Source of the DNA: DATKPE01 sp033854175
Lineage (GTDB): Bacteria; Bacteroidota; Ignavibacteria; UBA10030; SZUA-254
DNA: 64,000 nt
Direction of reading: 5' to 3'
Assembly: GCA_033854175.1 (NCBI GenBank)
Contig: JAWOKN010000158.1
Span: 39,358 to 103,357 of the forward strand
Positions 7,978 to 17,322 of the stretch are shown in pieces (positions within the stretch are counted from its first letter, which is position 1; every line of letters begins with the position of its first letter). Position numbers and translations under genes: made by a program. The notes beneath the pieces were generated by a model. The model was not told the origin of the DNA, ran no database searches, and worked only from the letters and a program-made list of their open reading frames with translations.

Positions 7978-9114
7978 ATGAACCTCAAAGGACTAACCCT
8001 CGCGGAATTGGAAGATTTTGCCGAGTCGGCCGGTGAACAGCGGTACCGCGGCAAACAGCTTTTCGAATGGCTATACCGGAAACGTGCAGCGTCATTCGGA
8101 GTCATGACGTCGTTTTCAAAAACGATGAGGGATAAGTTTTCCGCCCTGGCGACGATCGATTCCATCACACTGATCAAACGTCAGGAGTCACGGTCTGACG
8201 GGACAATAAAATTTCTCTTCCAGCAAAACGATGGCAGCCAAATTGAGAGCGTTCTTATTCCCCCTCGGACAGCCTTCGACAGCGGCAATGCGGCACGGGA
8301 GGAGGAGCAGCGGCGTCTTACGCTTTGCGTTTCGACGCAGGCGGGTTGTGCACTCAATTGCTCGTTTTGCGCTACGGCCTCGATGGGTATGATCCGCAAT
8401 CTTACCGCCGGCGAAATCATCGATCAGCTCATCCAGGCGGCAGACAGCTCCGGAAAGACGATAACAAATATTGTCTATATGGGCATGGGGGAACCGCTGA
8501 TGAATTACGACAATGTCATGAACTCGACGGAAATCATTTCTACGGCAATGGGAATAGCCGCCCGCCGCATCACGGTTTCCACCGCGGGTTGGATCCCCAA
8601 GATCGGTCGCCTGGCTGATGAGGATCGCAAGATAAAACTTGCGATTTCCCTTCATTCGCTTGATGATGCGACGCGCTCCCTCCTGATGCCCATCAACCGG
8701 AAATATTCACTCGCCAGGCTTCTGGAGGTACTCGAATATTATTACCAGCGAACAAAGCTTCGGGTGACGTTTGAGTATATCCTCTTCGACGGTGTTAACG
8801 ATCAGGATGCAGACATCGAACGGTTGGTCAGACTTGCGAACTCACTCCCCTGTAAGATCAATATTATTCCGTTTCACGACATCGGGTTTATTCATCCAAC
8901 GGGCCTCTCCGCCAGGCTTCGCCCGACACCCCAGCCGCGGGCGGAGGAGTTCGTCCGGAAACTGCGAGAAGCCCACCTGACGGTCTTTGTCCGGAGCAGC
9001 GCAGGGGAGGATATCGACGCCGCCTGCGGTCAGCTTGCCGTAAAAAGCGGGCGGACCCAGACGCGGCGGCAGAAGAAAAAAATTCAACCCTCACATCACC
9101 GGTCAGTCGCATGA
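7978..9114 (+). CDS. rlmN: 23S rRNA/tRNA (adenine-C2)-methyltransferase RlmN
   Basis: A 378-residue radical SAM enzyme that methylates C2 of A2503 in 23S rRNA and of A37 in some tRNAs. The radical SAM cluster motif CALNCSFC gives C124, C128 and C131; the C-terminal ACGQL holds C350, the cysteine that carries the transferred methylene. Other family blocks are MGMGEPLMNYDNV, RRITVSTAGWIPKI and INIIPFHDI. The ATG at 7978 gives the usual N-terminus; upstream codons would run into the promoter and terminator. The stop codon overlaps the next gene's start (ATGA). A basic tail after residue 355 is longer than needed for catalysis. Confidence 0.96.
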   Translation: MNLKGLTLAELEDFAESAGEQRYRGKQLFEWLYRKRAASFGVMTSFSKTMRDKFSALATIDSITLIKRQESRSDGTIKFLFQQNDGSQIESVLIPPRTAFDSGNAAREEEQRRLTLCVSTQAGCALNCSFCATASMGMIRNLTAGEIIDQLIQAADSSGKTITNIVYMGMGEPLMNYDNVMNSTEIISTAMGIAARRITVSTAGWIPKIGRLADEDRKIKLAISLHSLDDATRSLLMPINRKYSLARLLEVLEYYYQRTKLRVTFEYILFDGVNDQDADIERLVRLANSLPCKINIIPFHDIGFIHPTGLSARLRPTPQPRAEEFVRKLREAHLTVFVRSSAGEDIDAACGQLAVKSGRTQTRRQKKKIQPSHHRSVA

Positions 9115-11549
9115 AACAAATTTTATCAATTCTGCTTCTTGGTGTTTCCGGAATCGTTTTTTCACAGGTTCCACCCCCGGAGCATACAACACGCGAGCGG
9201 ACCTATCACGTTATTCATTACAGGCTTGTCCTCTCTCTTGACCTCGAGAAAAAAGAGTGCGCCGGACACGCTATCATTACACTTGTACCTCTCAGGCCTG
9301 ATTTAGATATTGTAAACCTTGATGCTGCTGATTTGAATATCCGGCGGGTGACCATGAACGATGTCCCCCTTGAATCTTCCGTAAGGGGTGAGACACTCGC
9401 AATCGCCCTCGGTAAACCCTTTGGACTCGCCGACACCCTGACTCTTGACGTGGGGTATTCGGTCACCTCACCCCAAAGGGGGCTCTATTTTATTCAACCC
9501 GACAGCGGGGTCTCTGAACGCCAACTGCAGGCATGGACGCAGGGTGAGGCGACTGACAATCACTACTGGTTCCCGTGCTATGACGCCCCGAATGATCTCT
9601 CGACGAGCGAAACGATCATCACCGTCGACGACCATCTCACGGCTGTCAGCAATGGCGCCCTGGTGGAGCAACGGCACGATGCAAAGCATCACACGACCAC
9701 GTTTCACTGGTCTGAGTCGAAACCCCACGTTTCCTATCTTATATCCCTTGCGGTCGGTACCTATGTCGATGTGGCCGATTCGCTGGGATCCCTTCCCATC
9801 CACAACTATGTCTATCCGTTCCAGGTACCGGATGCCATGCGTTCCTTCGGCAACACCCCTGACATGATCGATTATTTTTCAAAGAAGACGGGGTATCCGT
9901 ATCCATGGGAGAAGTACGGGCATGTCCTGGTGGAGGATTTTATGTTCAGCGGGGAGGAGAATGTGAGCGTAGCGACTCTTACGGACCGGACGATTCATGA
10001 TGCGCGCGCGCACCTCGATTTTTCCAGCGATCCGCTTGTGGCACACGAGCTTGCCCATCAGTGGTGGGGAGATCTCGTTTCATTCAGGGACTGGTCTCAG
10101 GCGTGGCTGAGTGAGGGATTTGCGACGTATTTCGAGATGGTGTATGAAGAGCATGCACAGGGGCATGACGCTGCTGCCAAGGTTCTCCACGATGCTCAGC
10201 AGCTTGTCGTGAACTCCGACCGTTTTGACGCCCGTCGCCCGACCGTCTGCGTGAGATACGTCTCGCCGATGGATCTTTTCGACAACCGGATCTACCAGAA
10301 GGGGGCGTGTGTTCTCAGTATGCTGAGGTTCGTCCTCGGCGATGAACTCTTCTGGAAATCGGTAAAGTATTATGTTCACACGTTCGCATATCAGAATGTG
10401 GAAACGAATGATTTCAAAATCGTCATTGAAGAAGCCACAGGATACAATCTCGAATGGTTTTTCCATGAGTGGCTTTATCGTGCCGGTTATCCGGAGTTTT
10501 ACATCGAGACTGCATGGGATAAAAAGACTCAATCGGCCAGAGTGATGGTGCAACAGCGGCAAAAGATTGATTCGTTGACCCCGGTGTTCCGCATGCCTGT
10601 CGAGATTGAAGTGTGGGTGCATGACGTGCCGACGACCTATCGCGTGGAAATTACCAGACAGCAGGATACGTTTTCGTTTCCTGCGTATCAGGAGCCGAAC
10701 CTTGTCATTTTTGACAAAGGCGGACAGCTGCTCAAACGGGTGACATTTAATAAATCCACGGCGGAATGGCTCTATCAGCTCCGGCATGCCGAGGAGGCTA
10801 GTGACCGCCTGATTGCCATCGACGAACTCCAGTGGATTGTCGATTCGAGTGCGGTGAGAAAAATCCTGGAGTCGGTGATGTTGGAGGACAACAATTCGGA
10901 TGTGCGCCGTGATGCAACATGGGCGATCGGTTCGGTGAAATCGACGGATGAATCGGAGTTGCTCGTGAAAGCGTATGGCGACCGCGAAGCGGGAGTTCGC
11001 GCGGCCAGTGTTGCATCGCTGGGGCGTTACAGGGGGGAGAACAGCATTAGTACGCTCCGCCATGCGTATGAGAGGGATTCAAGTTATGCGGCCGTGGCGG
11101 CGGCACTCCGGTCACTGACAAGAGCTGATTCCGCCCATCGGAGGGAATATCTGCTTGAGGGCCTCCGGCGCGATTCCTATAATGAATCCATCCGGTCAAC
11201 AGCGTTGCAGGGTCTGACCGAAATTGGGGATCAGGAAGCCCTTGATACGGTCATGGCCTTCACGCGGTATGGTCATGGGCGTAACATCCGTATCCAGGCG
11301 CTCCGATCACTCGGCTCCGTCTGGGGTAATCGCGACGGGGTGGTTCAGCATATCCTCCGTTTTCTTTCCGACCGGAGTTATGATATGCGGCGTGCGGCAA
11401 TTGAAATTCTCGGAAAAATCGACAAGAAAGAAGCTCTTGACCAGCTGCAGCACTTTGTCGGGACGGAGAAGGACAGCCGTTTGATCAAAGCGGCCAATGA
11501 GGCCATCGAGAACATCAGGGCCGCGATTCAGAAAAAAGAATCCCATTAA
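9111..11549 (+). CDS. M1 family aminopeptidase with C-terminal HEAT-like repeats
   Basis: An 812-residue exported metallopeptidase. A signal peptide (about residues 1-18) is followed by the M1 beta-rich N-domain and a thermolysin-like domain with HELAHQWWG (H312, E313, H316) and the third zinc ligand E335 in SEGFATYFE. The GxMEN exopeptidase motif is altered to SGEENVS, so the Met is replaced by Glu. After about residue 560 come repeated paired helices (for example VRRDATWAIGSV, VRAASVASLGRY, IRSTALQGLTEI, MRRAAIEILGKI) that look like HEAT/PBS-type repeats. It overlaps rlmN by 4 bases. Likely a periplasmic aminopeptidase in peptide utilisation. Confidence 0.93.
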   Translation: MKQILSILLLGVSGIVFSQVPPPEHTTRERTYHVIHYRLVLSLDLEKKECAGHAIITLVPLRPDLDIVNLDAADLNIRRVTMNDVPLESSVRGETLAIALGKPFGLADTLTLDVGYSVTSPQRGLYFIQPDSGVSERQLQAWTQGEATDNHYWFPCYDAPNDLSTSETIITVDDHLTAVSNGALVEQRHDAKHHTTTFHWSESKPHVSYLISLAVGTYVDVADSLGSLPIHNYVYPFQVPDAMRSFGNTPDMIDYFSKKTGYPYPWEKYGHVLVEDFMFSGEENVSVATLTDRTIHDARAHLDFSSDPLVAHELAHQWWGDLVSFRDWSQAWLSEGFATYFEMVYEEHAQGHDAAAKVLHDAQQLVVNSDRFDARRPTVCVRYVSPMDLFDNRIYQKGACVLSMLRFVLGDELFWKSVKYYVHTFAYQNVETNDFKIVIEEATGYNLEWFFHEWLYRAGYPEFYIETAWDKKTQSARVMVQQRQKIDSLTPVFRMPVEIEVWVHDVPTTYRVEITRQQDTFSFPAYQEPNLVIFDKGGQLLKRVTFNKSTAEWLYQLRHAEEASDRLIAIDELQWIVDSSAVRKILESVMLEDNNSDVRRDATWAIGSVKSTDESELLVKAYGDREAGVRAASVASLGRYRGENSISTLRHAYERDSSYAAVAAALRSLTRADSAHRREYLLEGLRRDSYNESIRSTALQGLTEIGDQEALDTVMAFTRYGHGRNIRIQALRSLGSVWGNRDGVVQHILRFLSDRSYDMRRAAIEILGKIDKKEALDQLQHFVGTEKDSRLIKAANEAIENIRAAIQKKESH

Positions 11550-11561
11550 GAAAGGATAACC

Positions 11562-12209
11562 ATGCGTTTGATACTCTTTGGTCCTCCCGGTGTCGGGAAG
11601 GGGACACAGGCGAAATTGCTGTCGGCACATTATCGTATTCCGCACATCTCGACGGGGGATATGCTGCGCGACGCTGCTGTATCGGGGAGTGAACTTGGGA
11701 AAAAAGCAAAAGCGGTCATGGATGCGGGGCATCTCGTGTCGGATGAGATCATGATCGGGATCATCGAGGAAGTCCTGAAGTCGGGAAAGTGCAGCAAGGG
11801 TTTTATTCTTGACGGATTTCCGCGGACGGTACCCCAGGCGGAATCCCTGACGGAAATGACAAAGAAATTAAAGACACCCGTCGATCTCGTCGTGAATATG
11901 GAAGTGGATGACAAGATCGTCATCGGGCGGCTGGGGAAAAGACTGTCCTGCATACAATGCGGAAAAATCTTTAATCGTGATCTGGACCACCTGAATGATC
12001 CGACGAAGTGTCCTTCGTGCGGAGGGAGGTTGGTCCAGCGGGATGACGACAAACCGGAGACCGTCCGGAAACGGCTCATGGTTTATGCATCGTCGACAGC
12101 ACCGGTAAAGGAGTACTATAAACGCCTCGGCCTCCTGAAAACCGTCGATGCATCGGGGAATGTGAAGGAGGTCCAGCGTTTAATCCTCTCCACGGTCGGA
12201 AAAGCGTGA
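11562..12209 (+). CDS. adk: Adenylate kinase
   Basis: A 215-residue cytoplasmic kinase that interconverts ATP + AMP and 2 ADP. The P-loop GPPGVGKGT is at residues 7-15, the AMP-site STGDMLRD and the GFPRTVPQAE segment follow. The LID domain is of the long, zinc-binding type, with four Cys in two pairs: CIQCG and CPSCG. AAAGGA precedes the ATG by a few bases and the gene starts 12 bases after the aminopeptidase. The last codons overlap the next gene's GTG start. Confidence 0.97.
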   Translation: MRLILFGPPGVGKGTQAKLLSAHYRIPHISTGDMLRDAAVSGSELGKKAKAVMDAGHLVSDEIMIGIIEEVLKSGKCSKGFILDGFPRTVPQAESLTEMTKKLKTPVDLVVNMEVDDKIVIGRLGKRLSCIQCGKIFNRDLDHLNDPTKCPSCGGRLVQRDDDKPETVRKRLMVYASSTAPVKEYYKRLGLLKTVDASGNVKEVQRLILSTVGKA

Positions 12210-12961
12210 CCGTATCGTGGCGTACCAGCCGTCCGGGGCCGTTAATTGTAGCTCACCGTGGCTCTTCCGCGAGGGCGCCGGAAAATACTCTCGCCTCTTT
12301 TGAACTTGCGATCGACGAGGGTGCTCACGCGATTGAACTTGATGTCCGGTTGTCCAAGGACGGTGAGCTCATTGTCTGTCATGACGCGTCGATCGATCGT
12401 TGTTCCGACGGCTCGGGTGACGTCGCCAATCTCACCCTCCGTGAACTGAAGCGGTTTAGCGCAGGTACCTGGTTTGGAAAGCGATTTGCGGGTGAGCGGA
12501 TTCCGACCCTCCGGGAGGTGGTGGAACGATTCGGTCACCGGATTGCGATCAATATCGAGCTGAAAGCGGGCCGGTTTGAGAAACGCTCCATTCTCCCTGA
12601 CCGGTGCTGTGAACTCGTCGCATCGTTTCATCTGCGGGAGTCTGTCCTGATTACCTCATTTCAACATTCCTTCATACGGCGTGTACGGCGCATTCACCCC
12701 GGTATCCCGGCGGGTCTTCTCCTCAATCCCGCACATCTTATCCGCAGGTCGGTTCGTATGTTTCCCGGATTGTATGATTTCGATTACGTTGTCATCGGAG
12801 GGGCCTCGCTCCGGAAATCATTCGTTGCGGAAGCTCACCGTCATGGTGTAAAAGTCGGTGAATTTACCGTCAATAGCCGGAGAAGACTGGAACGGGCATG
12901 CCGGTTCGGCGTTGATGCAGTGATTACCAACGATCCGCTGATCATCAGACACGCGGGGTAA
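12206..12961 (+). CDS. Glycerophosphodiester phosphodiesterase
   Basis: A 251-residue enzyme of the GDPD (UgpQ-like) family that splits glycerophosphodiesters into glycerol 3-phosphate and an alcohol. Catalytic and metal residues are visible in AHRGSSARAPENT (catalytic His, Arg, Glu), ELDVRLSKDGELIVCHD (metal Glu/Asp and second catalytic His) and INIELK. There is no signal peptide, so it is probably cytoplasmic. A GTG start at 12206 overlaps the adk stop (GTGA), which suggests translational coupling. Confidence 0.93.
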   Translation: MTVSWRTSRPGPLIVAHRGSSARAPENTLASFELAIDEGAHAIELDVRLSKDGELIVCHDASIDRCSDGSGDVANLTLRELKRFSAGTWFGKRFAGERIPTLREVVERFGHRIAINIELKAGRFEKRSILPDRCCELVASFHLRESVLITSFQHSFIRRVRRIHPGIPAGLLLNPAHLIRRSVRMFPGLYDFDYVVIGGASLRKSFVAEAHRHGVKVGEFTVNSRRRLERACRFGVDAVITNDPLIIRHAG

Positions 12962-13013
12962 AAGAATCATCGGGGGGCAGCCGGGATCCTGAGCTGGTGA
13001 AGATTCAGGAACA

Positions 13014-13562
13014 TCAGTTGTTGATCGTTGCAAAAACCTGTGTGTAGATTTTCAGATGCGCCGTAAAATGAATCGGACTGGTCGAGAGTATTCCGAAGGC
13101 GATCTGCACGACGGGCTGAGGCTTTTGACGAAGATATTGCTGGAGTTTCAGGATCATCGTGGGATCATAGGTGAAACCGAGGTTTTTAAGTCTCGGATCA
13201 AAGATGGACCTCTCAGTCGCAAAGGCGGACAAGGGATTATCCACCAGTGTGAGGACTGTATCGTTATTGAGCTTGAAACCGCCGCGCGCAATGATCCCCG
13301 AGTCCGAGGTGCCTGTATTGTCAATGAGGAGAGTGACATTGTAGATCCGGATTGAGTCAACCTCATTATCAATGCCGCTCATCGCATCCCCGAGGTTAAC
13401 GGGGAGCGAATCGTAAAGAACGTTGTTGGGGACGTCGACGCGGAGGCTTGCGGTAATCGGTGCCCCGTCGAGGACAACAGGATTTGTTCCGATCTCACAA
13501 CCGGCATTCAAAAGCATCGATCCGACCGCGAACACTGTCAACAGACAAAGATACGTTCTCAT
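13014..13562 (-). CDS. Putative lipoprotein of unknown function
   Basis: A 182-residue protein read on the minus strand. The start at 13562 is chosen because it has AGGAC upstream and yields a lipoprotein signal with lipobox LNAGC at about residues 18-22. The rest is Asp/Asn/Thr-rich with alternating hydrophobic residues, suggesting beta structure, and has segments such as SIRIYNVTLLIDNTG. I do not recognise the family. It follows the outer-membrane-like protein at 13594-14505 after 31 bases, so the two probably form one operon and may act together at the cell envelope. Confidence 0.75.
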   Translation of the reverse strand: MRTYLCLLTVFAVGSMLLNAGCEIGTNPVVLDGAPITASLRVDVPNNVLYDSLPVNLGDAMSGIDNEVDSIRIYNVTLLIDNTGTSDSGIIARGGFKLNNDTVLTLVDNPLSAFATERSIFDPRLKNLGFTYDPTMILKLQQYLRQKPQPVVQIAFGILSTSPIHFTAHLKIYTQVFATINN

Positions 13563-13593
13563 TACAGGTCCTTTTACTATAGATCGTACTCTC

Positions 13594-14505
13594 TTACAAG
13601 CCAAACCCGAACCCCGCGCTGATGGCCGTCACATTGCCGATACTGATGTCACCGTTGATATCGATCAGTGCAAGATTCAGGCAGAGCCCGAGTGTCAAAC
13701 ACGCATGATTGATGGAGCTAAGATCAAGGCTCACCTTCGTCGGCGGTTCACCCTTGAAGGTATAATTCAGCGACATGGTCGTTTCTTCGTACTGCAATCC
13801 CCCATACAGTGTCAGGATAGAAAACGACTTACTTGCCTGTACGCCGATCATCGCGGCCGAAGCGGTAATATAATCGCCGAATGTAAATCTCTGATAGAAT
13901 ACACCGGCAGCGACATCAACCGGTAGAACGGAAAAATACCTGCTGAGAGAATGACGGATACCACCCCCGGCTAATGTTGTTCTGGGAACATTCCCAATCT
14001 GTGGGAGTTGAATATACCGGAGAATTGCCTGTGTTCCCAAAAGGTTGCCGATAGTGAGCTGAGGCACACCGCCTGGAATTACCGCAGTTTTAAATTGGCC
14101 GTTCTGAAATTGATAGTAGAGGCCGGGGGCAGGCCCCTGAATGAAGGCCCCCTTGTCGCCAAAAACAGTGGCCGTTCTGACCGGCTGTTGTGAATACCCC
14201 TGGCTCTGGGGAGGAGTTGCGTCATAAAACTTTTCGTTGTCGCCGATCAGTACAGCCATGGCAATAATTTGAAACTGAAAATTTAGCCCAAAATCGCTTA
14301 TACTCGCGGAATGATAAAATCCGGCGTTCATGTCCGCACTTGTGCTGTTGACAAACGGTTGAAGGTAACCCTGAACGTTCCTCGAGCTGAGCTGTTGCAT
14401 CGTCTCGTCAAAGGGTGTCTGGGCGCGGGCTTCTGAGGACAACATCAGGAGACCTGCAACAGTGCAGGACATCAGAATGCAGGACACCGCAGTATTTTTG
14501 GTCAT
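13594..14505 (-). CDS. Putative outer membrane beta-barrel protein (DUF6588-like)
   Basis: A 303-residue exported protein. The ATG at 14505 has GGAGA upstream and gives a signal peptide of about 28 residues (cleavage near SEARAQ). The remainder is built of alternating hydrophobic/polar strands with many aromatic residues, ending in AISAGFGFGL, as in outer membrane barrels. Its layout (LSRYFSVLPVDVAAGVFYQRF, SILTLYGGLQYEETTMSLNY) resembles what I recall as the DUF6588 family of Bacteroidota/Chlorobi; this family call is from memory and moderate. It heads a two-gene unit with the lipoprotein downstream. Confidence 0.75.
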   Translation of the reverse strand: MTKNTAVSCILMSCTVAGLLMLSSEARAQTPFDETMQQLSSRNVQGYLQPFVNSTSADMNAGFYHSASISDFGLNFQFQIIAMAVLIGDNEKFYDATPPQSQGYSQQPVRTATVFGDKGAFIQGPAPGLYYQFQNGQFKTAVIPGGVPQLTIGNLLGTQAILRYIQLPQIGNVPRTTLAGGGIRHSLSRYFSVLPVDVAAGVFYQRFTFGDYITASAAMIGVQASKSFSILTLYGGLQYEETTMSLNYTFKGEPPTKVSLDLSSINHACLTLGLCLNLALIDINGDISIGNVTAISAGFGFGL

Positions 14506-14665
14506 GAAATCTCCGGCATAGTGCCAAAGAAACATAGGGAAACCGTTGTATTCATTCAATGAATGAGGTGACAGCGGTCACTTGAGGAAGGAGAACCGGG
14601 ATTCCCAGTAACATCCGATCCCGCGACAAGTGTCCAATTTCGGCAAGAGGGAATAAATTCCGGGA

Positions 14666-14694
14666 TTGTTTGTTGTAGTATACTTTGGTATATT
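14666..14694 (+). promoter_or_regulatory. Putative promoter of the TPR-CHAT lipoprotein gene
   Basis: TTGTTT at 14666-14671 and TATATT at 14689-14694 are separated by 17 bases. Between and overlapping them lies TATAC-TTTG-GTATA (14679-14692), an inverted repeat that could bind a regulator. Its left half GTATACTTT matches the left half of the his operator at 51932-51940, but the right half does not. Confidence 0.5.
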
Positions 14695-14735
14695 CAACTT
14701 GTTTTTAACACTATGCCGGTGAAGAGGTGAATCAT

Positions 14736-17321
14736 ATGCTGAAGATGGCGGCTATTGCCGTGATCCTGTTTTCTTTTTGGGGTTGCGGAAAGAAATCTGA
14801 ACAGAAGGCGTCGGAGGCCGCACAACTTCTCGGCCGTGCGCAGGAGCTGATCAATAACCAGAGTTATCCGGAAGCACTCACCACTCTCCGTGATGCCGCC
14901 AGAATCAGCATGGGCATCGGGAATGATACCGCGCTGGCCAATACGTATCTTGCCATCGGCGCCTGTGAGCAGCAGATTGGCAATTATGACAGTGCCCGTC
15001 TCAATTATCAGTTTGCCGGTCAGTACTTTCATACCATTGGTAATGAGCATTTGGAGCGCAGTGCGAGGGTCGTCCTTGCAGATTTCTACAGCCTCCTCGG
15101 GAAGGATCGGGAAGCTCTCCTCCTTGCGTCAAACACCGCGACGGAGGCGAAGCTCATTCCCGATCAAAACGATTGGTATGCTGCCCTCGCCACGGTTGTC
15201 AGGGCAGATCATCATCTCAAACAGTATGATGATGAACAGCAAGCGTTGCTGGATATGCGTCAGATCGACTCGGTATCACATGGTAATCGGGCGCAGGATT
15301 CCCTCTACCGCCTCCTCTTCCGTTCGGTTGCCGCAGAGGGCAAGCCGGAGGAAATTCACGGGGTTTTTCAGCAATGGTGCTCGCGTGCGACCGAAACCAA
15401 GAGTAGTGGGGGTCTTGCATCTGCCTGGTACGAATACGGGCGGTGGCATCAGCACGCGGGACGGCTTGATAGCGCGGTTCACTGCTATTCCCACGCACTG
15501 GATTATCTCGTAGGTCTGAAGACCGTTCCGCTCCAGGTCGACATCTGGTCTGCATTGGGGAATATCGCCTATATTGAGCGAAAATTCGAAAATGCCAGAA
15601 CCTATTTTGCAAACGGACTGGAGATGGCGGAGAAATTTCATCGTGGGGCATCCGATATTCTTCTCCGGCTTTCGTTGCTGGCAACCGATTGGAAACGCAA
15701 GCCGCATGATTCGATAGATGTCCATCGCCGCACGGCCGAACGGCTGGCGGATACCTGTCGTCAAATTGGCTACCGGCGGGCCGAAGCATTTTCCCTGTAT
15801 CTCGCAGGGATGTTTGCTGAGGTGCAGAATGATATATCATCCGCTCTGTCGGATTACAGGCAGGTTTGGAACATTGTGCGGAATTCGATTGATGACGCGG
15901 ATGAAGAAGATGATTTTAGCACTCTCTTCCTCTCGGGGGAGGGTAAGGATTGGATCGATCCCCTTCTCCGGTATTATGGTGCCGAGGGGAACAGGGACAG
16001 CCTGTTCATGCTGGCTGAAGATCTGAACCGGCATGACCTCCTGAATTTTATGGCCCGGTTACCGGTACAAACGACCAATGCGGCCCTGAACAACCAGATC
16101 GGGGACATCCAATGGAAATATCAGTCGATCCGGTTGCTTGATCATGAAATCCCTGTGGCACTGGAAAATGGCGGAAAACGGTCTTCTCCGCGACTCCTGT
16201 ATCTGGCAAAGCAGTTGACCGCGGATGTTCATGACATTGATGCTCTGGTGGATGAGTTGTCAGGTACAAATAAAAACTTTGCCCTTCTCTTTTCACTCAA
16301 AACCCATGCCCTGAGTGAAATTCGTGGTGCGTTGCCTGACGGAGCAGCACTTGTCGAGTTTATTCCCCTGGAGGATCATCTCCAGATCCTTCTGGCGAAA
16401 AAAGATACCGCGAATCTCTTCCGGTCTGCAGTAAACCGGCCGTATCTTCTCTCGCTTCTCCGCGATTATCTTCAACTCATGGGAGAACTGCGGCTGACCA
16501 CCTACGGCCTGCGAATGAGCGAGCCCGCGGCCTTGCAGCGGATCAACGAGCTTTCCTCCGTTCTCTATAGCATGCTTCTTGCGCCCATATCCCGGGAACT
16601 GAAATCGGCACAAAAACTTTATATCGTTCTTCCGGAACGGTTTTCGTGGTTGCCGGTGCACACTCTTCGCGGTGACGGGGGAGCACTAGGCCAGCGGCTG
16701 AATATCTCGTATCTTCCGTCTGCGGATGTTCTTCTCTATTCCGAGCCGCAGGAACACTGGGTGAAATACGTGGTCGGACTGGGATATCCGGGTTCAACAA
16801 CCTGGGATGTTGAGTACGAGCTTAAGGATATCCGAAGTTTTTTTGACAAGGCTCCGATGTTTTTTGATACCGCGGCCACGCTGCCACACCTTCGGGCGTC
16901 CCAGTACGATCTGCTGCATCTTGCCCTGGAATTTTTCCTGGATCGTTCGAGCCCCGGCAATTCACACATTGTTGTCGCGGACGGCCGTCCTGCGTACGGA
17001 ACCAGGGATGTATCGCTCGGGGAGATGCTCGATGTTCCCACACCGGAAATACTCGTGTTCAGTAATATCTCGAATATCCCGGGCAGTCTCGGCCGCTACG
17101 CACCGCTCCTCTTCCTTGCAGATGGAACATCGACGGTCATCACTTCAATGTGGCAGGGTGACCGGAGGGCGAAGAAAGCCTTTGGTGAGGGTTTTTATAC
17201 CAACCTGTACATGGGGACGACCGCGAGTGAGTCCTACTTCAAATCCGTTTCAACGATGGCAAAAAGCGAAGACCTCAATCATGTTCAGCGGTGGGGTTTG
17301 TACTACCAGTTTGGAAAGTAG
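14736..17321 (+). CDS. TPR-CHAT lipoprotein with degenerate catalytic residues
   Basis: An 861-residue predicted lipoprotein. The ATG at 14736 is preferred over a GTG at 14727 because GAGG lies 8 bases before it; the product begins with a hydrophobic signal and lipobox FWGC near residue 19. Residues about 30-380 contain tetratricopeptide-like repeats. The C-terminal third (about 590-855) is a CHAT domain, the caspase-like fold found with TPRs: VLPERFSWLPVHTLRG, LNISYLPSADVLL, VITSMWQGDRRAKKAFGEGFY. The catalytic His motif (HxAxHG) reads HLALEF near residue 728, and the catalytic Cys motif (LSACxT) reads FSNISN near 776, so both dyad residues are absent. It is probably a binding or scaffold protein rather than a protease. 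It converges on the next gene with a 1-base gap. Confidence 0.85.
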   Translation: MLKMAAIAVILFSFWGCGKKSEQKASEAAQLLGRAQELINNQSYPEALTTLRDAARISMGIGNDTALANTYLAIGACEQQIGNYDSARLNYQFAGQYFHTIGNEHLERSARVVLADFYSLLGKDREALLLASNTATEAKLIPDQNDWYAALATVVRADHHLKQYDDEQQALLDMRQIDSVSHGNRAQDSLYRLLFRSVAAEGKPEEIHGVFQQWCSRATETKSSGGLASAWYEYGRWHQHAGRLDSAVHCYSHALDYLVGLKTVPLQVDIWSALGNIAYIERKFENARTYFANGLEMAEKFHRGASDILLRLSLLATDWKRKPHDSIDVHRRTAERLADTCRQIGYRRAEAFSLYLAGMFAEVQNDISSALSDYRQVWNIVRNSIDDADEEDDFSTLFLSGEGKDWIDPLLRYYGAEGNRDSLFMLAEDLNRHDLLNFMARLPVQTTNAALNNQIGDIQWKYQSIRLLDHEIPVALENGGKRSSPRLLYLAKQLTADVHDIDALVDELSGTNKNFALLFSLKTHALSEIRGALPDGAALVEFIPLEDHLQILLAKKDTANLFRSAVNRPYLLSLLRDYLQLMGELRLTTYGLRMSEPAALQRINELSSVLYSMLLAPISRELKSAQKLYIVLPERFSWLPVHTLRGDGGALGQRLNISYLPSADVLLYSEPQEHWVKYVVGLGYPGSTTWDVEYELKDIRSFFDKAPMFFDTAATLPHLRASQYDLLHLALEFFLDRSSPGNSHIVVADGRPAYGTRDVSLGEMLDVPTPEILVFSNISNIPGSLGRYAPLLFLADGTSTVITSMWQGDRRAKKAFGEGFYTNLYMGTTASESYFKSVSTMAKSEDLNHVQRWGLYYQFGK

Positions 17322-17322
17322 G

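Noticed and set aside
10080..11063. Minus-strand frame of 327 codons inside the M1 aminopeptidase gene
   Set aside because: It overlaps conserved catalytic and repeat-coding sequence in full and has no recognisable motifs.
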